From NCBI RefSeq assembly GCF_037392515.1, contig NC_090282.1:56072843-56136842 (forward strand): a stretch of DNA of 64,000 bases, given 5' to 3'. Of the stretch, positions 12,101 through 24,000 are shown piece after piece. Source of the DNA: Haliotis asinina (lineage: Eukaryota > Mollusca > Gastropoda > Lepetellida > Haliotidae). The translations under genes were made by a program, and so were the position numbers. A model generated the notes under the pieces. The model was not told the DNA's origin. It made no database searches and saw only the letters and a list, made by a program, of their open reading frames with translations. The first letter of the stretch is position 1; every line of letters begins with the position of its first letter.

Positions 12101-15100
12101 ATTGCCAACCCTTCTTGTTGGAATCATCGACTTACCCTGATATGTTGGTATCTACAGAGTCTTTTCACATCGGTCTTTTCCACAAATTCGCCTTTGCAAA
12201 GTGCGGAAATGGATTCAAGGAAATTCTGCAATATTAAGAGCATACACATGTACCCAGTGTGAATATTAAGACAGTAATGTTTGTAAAGAACAATAGCATA
12301 TCAAACATAACACAGGAAGGGTACACTGACCTCTCAGACAACTCTCTTCCATTGGGTAAACAACCCGAACTACGTTCAAATGGATGACAGAATGCAGAAA
12401 GTAAAAACCTTACCCTATCCGCATTCCCTACAGGAATCCACACGATCGGTCCGGCCACAGCACATTTGAAACCTTCATTTCCTAAGTCACTAATTGAGGA
12501 TATCACACATATCTTGGCCTGTCGTGAGAAAAAAACATAAATGCAATCACGATAAGCACATTGTTTCAAAAAATTCTGTCTTAAAATGTTAAAAGATGAT
12601 AGCTGTGATATGGTCTTTGAGCGTGTAATGAGCCCTGCTTCATGATCTGAACTAAACGACTGTTCAGTTATTTATGAAATATATAACCCGTATGTCAGTG
12701 TATACCTGCTCAGATGGACGCGTTCCGTCTTCTGCGTACCCCTGGCCTTCTACTGTAGCCAAACCATCAGTGAGGAAAATTATTCTTGGAGTCGTTTTTA
12801 TTCCGCCAAAATTGCAAATTCCACCTTTAAGAAACATAAAAGTTTAGTACATTACTGTCCAATGTCATTTAGACCAGATAACAGTTCTACAAGTGCACGT
12901 TCTTATGGCAGACGATGACAAGAGTAAAGCATACTAGTGAGTGCTCTGATCTGTATGTGATCCTAACATGAACAAAGTGCATGCAACTGCTCGCATTCCC
13001 ATGAGGAGGGAAGCAGTAGAATTGATCATCAGCAACCCACGTTGAGTCTATTAACGCGTCGGGTGGTCAGGCCCTCTGACTTGGGTGATCACATATCGTA
13101 TTCCAAATGCAAAGATCGAAGCTTACGCTGTTAATCACTAGATTGTCTGACCCAGACCGCCTCCATATAGCTGGAGCATTGCTGGTATTGGCGGTAAACA
13201 ACTACAAAAACTGAGGGAGGACATATCAATCATTGCTCCCATTACTGTACAATACAGCTATTAGCGGATGCTTTCTATGGGGAGACGAGCCGGTGTCACT
13301 TACTCCTGATAAGACAAGACAAGGCTACAACGAGACCTTGGAGAAGAGGAGTTGTCCCGTGTGCTTCCAGTCCGTCTGTAAAGTATAACAAACGACACGT
13401 TCTTTCAGAGAGAGTAGAGCATGCAGGTTATAAAATCTCAGTGAAGTTAAATGTACTGAATTATGACCTCAATGACCTCAGTGACGAGAAACGTTATTGG
13501 TGTTACTTGTCACATTACCAGATAAATGATAGCAGTTGCAGTATGTAAAAGCAGTAAATTGCCTAATGCATTCTATCTGACAGTGTAGAGATTGTTACAC
13601 TGTTTTCGTTTGTTCTGATATATGCCATAAACCATATCCCATTAACATATCGCACTGACGTTCACGTACCTATACATTCCCGCAAAGATTCATAGTCATT
13701 TGTCAGGTGATGGGCAATTCTTGCCGTGCCTCCAAATGTAACAAGAGCTACGTTTTCCTCAATGGAGTGTTGTTCTGCTATGTCCTCAATTCCTGTTTCA
13801 AAATATACAAGATTTAGATGATTTAGACACCTACCTGTTAAAATGCCACAACGATATGAAATCTCATTATCTTTCTTATATGTATTCATATATGACTACA
13901 TTTGTGTTAAATGTGTAGGGATGAGTTTTCTGTTGATAAATTCCAGTCACATCAAAACTTTTATATGCATACCATCGATGAGTTCTCGAGCAGTTTTCTT
14001 AAGTTCTTTTATTGCATCCCCGCTCATACTGCCGGACGTGTCGAGGCAAAGAACAGTATCTAACCCAAGAGCTTTTGGAATGCCTTCAGAATCACCTGCT
14101 GTAATGAACAACATACACGACCAGTGCAGCTCACTAAAGTCCGCAGTTCATATTGATGTAATACGGTTCGAATACACACAAAAACCTGTTGTAAGAAATA
14201 GCCATGCAAAGTATCACTTAACGCATTTACAAGTGATTATAATGAGCTACAATAGTTATTTCATCACAGACGTTCATAACGTGAATAAACTAGATAGAAT
14301 ATTTAAGGGGACTCCGAAACATAACATGTAAACACAGCATTGTAAAGTCAACCTACTCGGTAACTACCACGTATCTTGAGAATAATGTATTACATATTTT
14401 ACATCACTGACATCAAAATAACAGGGTTCCTGAAATAAGAGCATGATCTCACACATACCACTAGCCACTGCCTCTTCATATGCACCCATCATTCCATCCC
14501 AAAATGCAGTTGCGCCAGGAATGTTTTCAAGGATACTCCGATATTCTGTCATCTGTCGCATGTTCTCGGTGACGAGATCCATTACAGATGTCCCTTCCTT
14601 AGTCACGGAAGTACTAAATCTTCCCCTGGATATAGTCAGAAACAAGTTTATGACACTCAGAATAAGCTACTAGCCGCATGGAAATGGAAAGTTTTGACTT
14701 AAACAGACATATAGATTATCTACTAATTTACACTAATACTTTCACGTTATACACAGTCCAGAATTATGTCACAGTTATTATTTCAATGTACACACCCCTT
14801 GGCCAATTTCGACAACTGCTCCCTAAAATCGCGTCTCATTGTGGTTGTCATTCTCTGCAAATCAGTAACATCATGGACATTCAAAGATGCCAGTCCTGGG
14901 ATTAGATTCCGCATTTCTTGACAAGACAGTCCAGAACTGGAATTGCTCCCTTGGGGGTATTTCTTAGCATGTTGTTTAACGTTTGTCGGTTTCTTTCGAC
15001 TGTTCTCAGCTGAAGTGCCATTCGCAAACGTATCCGTTTCTAGTTGCCTTTTCATACCACCGTCTTTCCCTACTGATGGTGTGTGTGTCTGAGCATTTTC

Positions 15101-16943
15101 AGTAGGCCTGCATGCTATTTCAGGTTTTGGTTCCGTATTTGTATCCCTGAGATTGCCTTGTGGAAGTTTTGATGCTACACCATGTTCTTTGGGTCTGACA
15201 GATCTGTCAAGATTCAACAATTCTTCTTGATTATCTGTGTCTCTGGTGTCGTCGTCATCTTCGTGTTCGTTGTCTGCTGATAAAGTACCCATGTGTATGA
15301 TGCTCCCCATTCCTCCTGCGGGGCCAGACCCAGGACTCATGTCTCTTTCACTACAGTTCAGACCAAGAACGCTGTCGTGCTTTGTGACATTGTGATTCAC
15401 TGCGCCACCGCGGTTTTCACCCCCTTCATGAGCCATCTCCTCAACGGACGACGTGCTACCTTCGATAAAGTCTAAGACACGTGCTAATGTGGCTTTAATG
15501 TGATTGATTTGCTCCCTGTGAGCAGAGTCATGCTTTTTCAATAGTTGTCTCTGGCGTGATATTTCCTTCTCTATCAATGCAAATCTTTCTGGAAATGATT
15601 GTAGTTGTGCCAATGGAGTACCCGGTGAACTACAGAATCAGATATACATCAGTATTAGTATAACAAGCGCCAAACACCACAAGTGTTAACATTATTGATA
15701 CAAAATAGTATATGTTGTCCTGAAAAACAAATAGTGTAACTTGCTATATGTCACATACATAGCTATACGAAGTAGATAAAGATTCTTTGATATAGGGTCA
15801 ACCTTAAAGGATGCATCATTTACAAATGACCATCACAATAATATATATGGCATACTGGTCTAATGGGCAAAAGCCCGGGATATTCACTCACAACACTTAC
15901 CTTTCAGCTAGTCCATGACGTTTATCTTCACTCTGATTGAAACCGTGAAAGAATGTGTTACAGGGCACCGTGTACTGACCTTCTGATTTCAATGTTACGT
16001 TGATGTCTGACTTCAATGATGAAACACAGCTAGATACAAACTTTCCTAGCAGTCTGACAAAGTCATCTGACCTCTCGAGAAAAGGTGTTCCTCTCGGATG
16101 CCGAAAAGTAAAATGCATGGGCGAGGACCTCACTGCAACCAGTCTAACTTTCATTGTTTCATAAACTTCACTGACAAAAGTGTACAGATATTCCTTTTCC
16201 TGAATGACTCGTCTGCAGAACTCGTCTTCAACAGAACTGTTGTTTCTCGTTTGTTTTAACTCAACTGTTGACATCACCAATTCCTCAGGCTCCTCCCAGT
16301 GCAGACATGCTAGTAGTGTCCCTGTTCAGAAGGATCACATGAGAGTACAAGCACCAAATTGCCGTGTTTGCAGAAACGTGAGAAAACAGGATGACAGTGA
16401 TTGTGATTAACGCTCAAATGTCACATTATATAACACGTTGTCAATTAGGGGACATGTAAAACACAATTTCTTATGTTTGTTTGTTGTTTAACTCCACTTT
16501 CAGCAATATTCTGGTAATGGCAGTTGTCTGAAAATAATCCACAGTATTTGTTCATCATGTTGACAGTCATGTCTTATTTATACCTGCAGTTTTATTTACT
16601 TTCTTTCCCATCTAATTAACAGCACAACGACAGCTGATTAATTCTCATACGTTTCAGTAATGTATTTGTCAATTTCTTATGCTTTTGTTAAAAGAAAGCG
16701 TTACATTAAAAAGCGACACTACTAAATGCTATTTTCAGTGAAATAAGGGTTCACACATATTTTTATTCATTAAAATGAACTGGGATTGATGAAAAGCGTT
16801 ATAGCTTATCTAAGCACCGCTCCAGTACAACATATAATACAACTCCATGACTGTGCACGACTGTATGTGATATGTGATACACCAACATGTACCTCGTTAT
16901 CTCATACATCTTATCTCTATCTCTCTATCTCTCCCTCCCGCTT

Positions 16944-16977
<34 letters not shown>

Positions 16978-17735
16978 ATGTTACATGTGTAAGGGATCAT
17001 GTATTAGGGCAAATGTGAGGATCGACATGAAACATGGCAATATTTTTGTTGCTTTCATTTGCAGACACATATAGTATATACCAGCACAGTGAATTCCCAG
17101 TAGACAATAGAGGACGGTGTATACTAAGCACAGACTGTTGCCATGTGTCACCATTTTCACAATAATATAGGATTTTTTCCTTCTGTATGTAGGCACTTAA
17201 TAGTGCAGGTTAATAATCATAATTAACATATTTTCGTCAGCGCCTTACTGCAAAAGAAACAAGAAATTATGTTGCCAAATCTTCATTATGTAAGATTCAT
17301 TTCAGTGTGTGTAAGACATGTGTACTGACTGACTACATCAGTAAACTTTGAACTTTACTTTGGTGGAAAATTATAGTAAATCTCATCATCTTTCCACATC
17401 AAGTAATTTCCGTCAAGAATGTTAACGTCAGAATCACACAGTTTCAGTGTGTGTCCTTCAGTCCCCACTTTCACTTTGAGTTGTGATCAGGACGTTAATG
17501 AGTTCAGTGTGTTTACACGGCGAAGAATTAAATTTGTTTACACGACTAAGTGTTACATGTGTTTTCAAGAGTAACCCTTCACAATACCTGCATGGAAGGC
17601 ATGTGGCGTGTCCGTACCTGTTTGACCTGCGTCTTGTTCGTGAAAACCTTCGTTAAAGAAGGCATCCACCACAATATGTGAGGGGTCGTCTGTCCACTGT
17701 CCACTTAGACAGCATCGAATATGTAGATCCCCCAT
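9152..17735 (-). CDS. Paralog B: NTD - coiled coil - vWA - MIB/HERC2 x2 - WWE, complete
   Basis: Eighteen coding exons from ATG 17735: 17735-17618, 16321-15901, 15629-14796, 14625-14459, 14098-13973, 13792-13670, 13375-13304, 12824-12706, 12518-12414, 12225-12136, 11888-11769, 11659-11461, 11246-11103, 10834-10746, 10613-10543, 10427-10360, 9959-9797, 9296-9152. They total 3174 nt, an exact open frame of 1057 residues. Domains in order: N-terminal domain (exons 1-2, LLACLHWEE); coiled coil (RFALIEKEISRQRQLLKK) and polar disordered tract (exon 3); helical exon (FWDGMMGAYEEA); vWA (exons 5-9) with MIDAS LDTSGSM, Thr loop HGTTPL and LTDG; helical linker (exons 10-11); MIB/HERC2 one (GTRVERGPDWKWGNQD, VQWDNGGRNVYRYG) and two (YQDQDGGPG, VRWENGDTFDYNYG); WWE (YVWQRSDDGATWHNYSEEED, SFRVSFK). 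An AG before the ATG suggests a 5' non-coding exon. Inferred intracellular adaptor; no signal peptide or membrane segment seen. Confidence 0.92.
9331..9515 (-). repeat. Abalone-type interspersed repeat, truncated, in the last intron of B
   Basis: Has the reverse core agcaatattccagctatatg, then gtctggaccagacaatccag, and stops early after cctgaccacccaatt. It separates the WWE exon (9797-9959) from the terminal exon (9152-9296). Confidence 0.85.
11973..12030 (+). repeat. Abalone-type interspersed repeat, 3' fragment
   Basis: Only the tail is present: ccatataggtggaatattgc followed by an aaactaacctcattctctc variant. It lies in a B intron. Confidence 0.5.
13026..13200 (+). repeat. Abalone-type interspersed repeat, degenerate, in a B intron
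   Basis: Words gggtggtcaggccctctgac, cactagattgtctgaccca and ccatatagctggagcattgc appear in family order. Confidence 0.75.
16475..16545 (-). repeat. Abalone-type interspersed repeat, short fragment
   Basis: A ttgtttaactccactttcag / caatattctgg / ctgaaaataatcc string matches the reversed 3' end of the family. In the first coding intron of B. Confidence 0.4.
16913..16980 (+). repeat. (TCTC)n then (GC)n microsatellite
   Basis: A pyrimidine tract of ctctctctct runs into cgcgcgcgcgcg and gcatg, inside the first coding intron of B. The alternating CG tract could adopt Z-DNA; that is inference only. Confidence 0.85.
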
Positions 17736-17860
17736 GGCAATCTACAAACAATTATTTGCGACCATGAACACAAGATTATAAATATGTATGCATACATACA
17801 TACATACATACATACGTACGTACGTACGTACGTACGTACATACATACATACATACATACA

Positions 17861-17894
<34 letters not shown>

Positions 17895-18640
17895 CATACA
17901 TACGTATAATTCTTTATTCGACACAAGTGTAGATGCTATAGAGATGGGACTATGAACACATTAATGTGCATGCTAGACCTATCGCTTGGGCAAGAAGGCC
18001 CCGACTTACTATCACGTGATCAACCGGGGAAGTCTTTGTCATATGTTACTAAATATAGATTTAGGCACAATTAAACCGAGCTTATCAAACATGTGATTGT
18101 TAAGATCGATATGTTTGACTATCAAGAAACAAGGGTAGAAGGCGTACTTATCTGCACGTATTCATAGAGTTTACACTCTTCCTGCACACTTGTCAGTGGC
18201 ACTCGTATCCCAGATCGAACTAAATATAGACATGACCTGGCATAACAGCCCATAAATAATGTACACAGCGACGTGCCAAAGGGTTATGTCCCTTTAGTTG
18301 AATGTCACATGATCACTCGGCTCAGACTATTCAATTTCCACTCAAGTGTGAACATGTGTGAGTTGGTAATGGAATTCAAGATTTATGTTCACAGTCCAGA
18401 GTATTTGACAAGGACACGCGTGGGTCCTACATTTGTTTCCTGACATGTAAATGCTGTGGTACTGTTAATTATGTTGATAGTCACAATTCATGTATATCAA
18501 CGACCTCCCATCACACACATTATCAACATGAGAACTGACGTTATATGAGACAGATTGCACTATTCAAGTCACAAAGTTATTATGTAAATATACTTCTACA
18601 TAAAATATATTATTCTATCTGTATTATTGTTTAGGACGGT
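17736..18640. other. Upstream region of paralog B
   Basis: The presumed 5' non-coding exon and promoter of B should lie here or further right. Apart from the tetranucleotide array at 17779-17902 I see no coding exon, TATA box placement I would trust, or mobile element. Confidence 0.4.
17779..17902 (+). repeat. (CATA)/(CGTA) tetranucleotide microsatellite, ~120 bp
   Basis: A cataca array is interrupted in the middle by a cgta-unit block (about 17812-17838), then resumes. It sits about 45 bp upstream of the ATG of B, in the intron or UTR next to it. Confidence 0.95.
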
Positions 18641-18642
18641 AT

Positions 18643-20055
18643 GTTTTAGTGTGAGGTGTACTGTCTGTGTCTTCCGTCTGGGATACAGTGTTTTAGTGTG
18701 AGGTGTACTGTCTGTGTCTTCCGTCTGGGATACAGCGTTTTAGTACCCCGTGTACTGTGTCTTCCGTCTGGGATACATAGTGTTAGTACCACGTGTACTG
18801 TCCGTGTCTTCCGTCTGGGATACAGTGTTTTAGTACCACGTGTACTGCCTGTGTCATCCGTCTGGGATACAGTGTTTTAGTACCACATGTACTGATTGTG
18901 TCTCACCTCTTGGACACTGTGTTTTAGTACCACGTGTATTGGCTGTGTCTTCCGCCTGGGACACTGTGTTTTAGGACCACGTGTATTGTCTGTGTCTTCC
19001 GTCTGGGATACAGTGTTTTAGTACCACGTGTACTGACTGTGTCTCACGTCTTGGACACTGTGTTTTAGTGCCATGTGTACTGACTGTGTTTCTCACGTCT
19101 TGGACACTGTGTTTTAGTGCCAGGTGTACACTGTTTTAATGCAAGGCGTATTTGCTGTGTCTCCCGCCTGGGACATCGGGTTTTAGTGTAAAGTTTACTG
19201 GTTGTGTCTCCCGTCTTGAACACTGTTTTAGTACCAAGTGTACTGGCTGTGTCTCACGTCTTGGACACTGTACTTTACTGCCACGTGTAGTGGCTGTGTC
19301 TCTCACCTGGTACACTGTGTTTTAGTGCCAGGTGTACACTGGTTTAGTGCAAGGAGTACTGGCTGTGTCTCCCGTCTTGGACACCGAGTTTTAGTGCCGG
19401 GTTTGCTGGTTGTGTCCCCCGTCTGGGACACTGTTTTAATGCCAGGTGTACTTGCTGTGTCTCCCGTCTGGGACACCGAGTTTTAGTGTAAAGTTTACTG
19501 GTTGTGTCTCCCGTCTTGAACACTGTTTTAGTACCAAGTGTACTGGCTGTGTCTCACGTCTTGGACACTGTACTTTACTGCCACGTGTTCTGGCTGTGTC
19601 TCTCACCTGGTACACTGTGTTTTAGTGCCAGGTGTACACTGGTTTAGTGCAAGGAGTACTGGCTGTGTCTCCCATCTGGGACACCGAGTTTTAGTGCCGG
19701 GTTTGCTGGTTGTGTCCCCCGTCTGGGACACTGAATTTTAGTGCCAGGTTTGCTGGTTGTGCCCCCGTCTGGGACACCGGGTTTTAGTGTCAGGTTTACT
19801 GGTTGTGTCACCCGTCTTGAACACTGTTTTAGTACCGCGTGTACTGGCTGTGTCTCACGTCTTGGACACTGTGTTTTAGTGTCATGTGTACTGACTGTGT
19901 CTCTCATCTGGGACACTGTGTTTTAGTACCAGGTTTAGTAGTTGTGTCTCCCGTCTTGGACACTGTGTTTTAGTGTCCGGTTCCGTCTGGGACACTGTGT
20001 TTTAGTGCCAGGTTTACTGGTTTTGTCTTCTGTGACACTGTGGTATACTACCAGG
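18643..20055 (+). repeat. 1.4 kb minisatellite, ~47-bp unit
   Basis: About 30 copies of a unit built from ttttagtaccacgtgtactg, then tctgtgtcttccgtctggg, then acactgtg. A 300-bp block (about 19188-19487) is repeated almost exactly at about 19488-19787, which indicates a recent higher-order duplication. It lies in the spacer between the 5' end of B and the 3' end of C. Reading frames in it (for example 19238-19486) come from the repeat and are not genes. Confidence 0.95.
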
Positions 20056-21092
20056 TACACTGCCTGAATGTCTCGCGGCACTGAGACTACTATTCCCACG
20101 ACGGAAAAAGTATAAGGCAAGAAGTAAGCCAATATTTATTCTCTATGAACATCTCCCATACTGAACAAAATAGTCAACCCATATGCAAGTTTAAGTTATA
20201 CATATATCGACGCCTGCTCTTCTATGGCAGTTAAATAAACATTTTGCATGTACGAAACAACCAGAAATATTTCATGGAAGAAAATCCATGATGAGATTGT
20301 AAATTCGGTTGAACTCTGGTTGTAAACGGTACTCCACTTACAATACGGCGTTTCAGCATAATGGGAAGGACAGTCAACGTGATGACGGTTTCATGGATTT
20401 ACAACTTCTGAGACCCACTGGTGTGCTCTAGACACGTGTACTAACATAATCACGGAGAACCGCGATTCGAACTCGTGATCATTATGGCGTTTAGGAATGT
20501 TTTAGGAGATAACTAACTTGTCAAGTCTTGCAGATTTTAGGACTTTTAGAAAGCATGGAATAATGAAGTAGTTTATTCTTCCCTACAGATTTGTTTAGTG
20601 AGAGATTCGAATGCAAATGTCATCTCCGTATTTAAAAAAAGAAATTCTAGAATGTTCGTGTAATTCACGTTCTGTATTAGTATCGACTACCAATCAGATC
20701 TTGCCTAGGATTAACACCTATATACCTGTCTGGTATACACATTGCACAATATCAGTACTTACGCAGGTAAATAATTAAATCAAAACAACGTGATTCAAAA
20801 TTTACTGCTGAATATACTTATCAATATTATAACGCTACACATCTGAATGAAATCTTAACGGCTTATATACCGGTTCACAAGAGGACAAACTTATGACTTT
20901 GTCAAGACCAGATATATTTGTGATTTCAGTGATCATCGTCTTAACGTTTTTAGTTCTAAATGTATTCGTGCTTATATTCGTGACATTTAATTTTGATATG
21001 TTCATCATCTGACAAGTTTGTATTTTTAACGTTAGTACTGAACTAGAAACATTGAAATATATTCTTGAGTCCAAGAGTACATCTCTCTAGTC
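20056..21092. other. Spacer 3' of paralog C, nothing recognised
   Basis: AT-rich unique sequence. Minus-strand ATTAAA at 20986-20991, 102 nt past the TAG stop of C, is a candidate polyadenylation signal. No other feature was found. Confidence 0.4.
20986..20991 (-). terminator. Candidate polyadenylation signal (ATTAAA) for paralog C
   Basis: ATTAAA on the minus strand, about 100 nt downstream of the proposed four-codon terminal exon of C. Confidence 0.35.
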
Positions 21093-24000
21093 CTAGTGCC
21101 TTGTACCTGCAAAAAAGGTTCAGTAAGATTACTGTACTCAACATACTTTATTACATACTTTAGTAGAAATAAATGTAGTAACCGTTGCCTGAGGGAGACG
21201 CCCGGCCCTTAAAACATTTCCAGGTCTTAATGTTGCCTTTGCCAAAGCAATAAAATTGGCCTTTTTCGAGGCAGTTGTTACTGCGTATCTAACTAATATC
21301 CTTTATCATCAAACCATAAGGTTTAATAACGATTCTCTTATAAAATCTGTGATCCACTCACGTATTCTTCGCACTCGTCGCTTTGAGGGTCCATCAATTC
21401 TTTTTTCGAGCCAGTCCTTGAAGAGTACTCTGAAACTGTAAGATATTCATAAGCAATGACAATGTCAAATACACGTAGCGTTGTTACTTTTGATAGAAAA
21501 ATAGAGAAAAGATATTCACAGTTATACTTTTTTAATATCATGGTATTTTATATATAAATCGTGTGTTCAATGCTGGGCAGACTATCTGCAATGCTCTTTT
21601 TTCCTGCGATGAAGACACAGAAGACTCAGGGCCAGCTTTAATGCCGTCATAGCGTTTCACTAAATACTTGGCCACACATAAATCTTTGAAGTATCTATCC
21701 ATACCAATAACTTGCAATATCTGGAAAACTGATTATTCCGTTTCTTGTTAATGGTTTCAAATCTGCATTCCAAAACGTTCTTCCACAACATACACACATC
21801 CTACGAAACAATCTTACATATGGAGTCTTGGTCTCGATCCGCAATGCGTTCGTAGCATTACGATCTGTCGTAACTCTGTAATTTGTCATAATCTCAACAA
21901 TGTCGTCGCTATGAATGTTTTGAGGATCGGGTCCCTGGTTATGCGGGTTTTTTTATTACCTTGTGTTGTCTTTCTGTATCACACACGACCCGGTAGGACG
22001 TCTCTGATATTCCCTCTCCAGTTTCTGCATCTCTCGATCGCCATACAACTGCCATTCACCTGACCCAACCTCCCACTGCCACACCCACTGTGACTGCCCC
22101 AGACCAGGTGCCTCTGCAGCAACTGTTTATTAGAGATGAAATTGTCTTAAGTTTACACCGGAAAAATATAAAAAAAACCCAAAAACTATTAACGTCGTTA
22201 TGACAAAGCTTCTTAAAAAACCCCAAAAGGTAATTTCAAATAGGCAATCGTTACCCACTTCGTGTATATAATTTTTGTGTCATGTCCATAACAATCTGTA
22301 AATATCCATCAATATATATGTGGTTATGACAATGAACTATTTACGGCCATCTTGTAACGGTTGGTCAGGAGCGGCATCAGGTTCAGGGGAATTCATTTCA
22401 GTCTGAGTAAGCACCATCAAACAGTCTGCCGGATCCCTGGTCAGATAGACAGAAACAAATATCGTATTTTATCCCACCTCACATGTAATTTTTTTCTCAT
22501 CGGCTAAGAGCTCTTCAGTTATTTTCAATGTACCCCATTTACAAGCGAGGTACATTTTAATGTACCCAGCTGCCAACGGCAACTCACTTGGTACTACGCG
22601 GTCGTTACTTCGGGGTTATCTCGAATGGCATTGGATCACGCATGATGGACGCTGGACGGAAATTACCGACGTTTTGCGAATGCAAGTCGATGAAAGGGAG
22701 ATTTGTTTGGTTTTTATTGCGTCGTCTACAAAATCTAGCTTGGTGCTTGGTAAGATAAATACGTTTTTCACCAGTCCCATGAGATCCATGAGTTACCCTC
22801 GATGTTTGTTTATGTTCGAGGGTACATCAACACATGGTCCGCACCCCCACCCCCTCTCGTAATGTGTTCAGTATGTCATCCATTGGAACACATTGATCTT
22901 GTGATTAATGGATGAATGGACTCGTGGACCGGTAGAGAATATTGTTTGGAAAGTTGACAGTTTAAGCATTATGAAGTCTTCTTGTACCTGATAGACAAAT
23001 CTAACTTGTCATCCTTCCCAAATCTGTATTCGTTGATGTGACCGTTTAGATGCCATCGGACCTACAGAAGAGTATTGTTTCACTCATTAATAAGGTCTAT
23101 AGATGTATATAGATACACCAAGACGTTCATAATTTTCGCATTTATTTCAACAAGTTTCATATGAAACGTTTCTGCATGTTTAAAATATTTACAAGAATTT
23201 TGATTTACCTTTACTTTGCCCCGGTTGTTTTTGCGGATGACAACCCCTATGCCTCCTTTGCCTCCATCCTGGTCCAAATATTTTTCCTTCCAGTCCGACC
23301 CTGTGATTGGACATTGTGCGGACTCATTGAAGTGTAGAGTAGTACAAATGTCTAACTTGTCTTAATCTCACACAGCAACAGTGTTCTACGATACAGCCGG
23401 TTCCTACTAACAACGTGAAAACTGATGCTAGTGAACCTACATTTAATTACAGGTTATACTGAAAGGTGTGTCAAACTCAAGTCATTCGAAGTATTTATGT
23501 AAGTCCATTCGACTTCGACACAACTGTGTTTGACTGTATGTATTATATATGCAAAGTGTATAATTAATTATTGAGAAATGCCTTACACTTTGTAAAACTT
23601 CGAAGAGTGAGGATCAAACTGTGTGGACATTGACACTCATTGTCACACGGAAATACCAACGGGGTCAAGACATGACGTCAAGCACAGAGTGTGAATGACT
23701 TTGGGTTTACGCCGCTTTTAGCAACACCAAGGCCGGGGACACCAGAAATGGGCTTGACATGTTGTATCCATGAGGGGAATCGAACCCGGGCCTTCGGCGT
23801 GATGAGCGAACCCTTTAATCTAGTCTACCCAACCGCCCCTACAATCAGTATATGAAGATGATATTTTAAGCTCGAATGTTTAGCTGATAATAGAGATGTA
23901 TCAAGAATACAGATTTGCATTAAAATTATGTAATTTCTTATGTTAATCTGTATTTCTTTACCTCTTGTAACCTCACAACCGATCTCTATCACCAGTTCCG

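Noticed and set aside
17705-17926. Cys-Met-Tyr-Val repeat frames
   Set aside because: Translation of the cata/cgta microsatellite next to the start of B.
19238-19916. Frames of 60-90 residues with repeated VCVSRLG-like motifs
   Set aside because: Reading of the 47-bp minisatellite; both strands give similar open frames.
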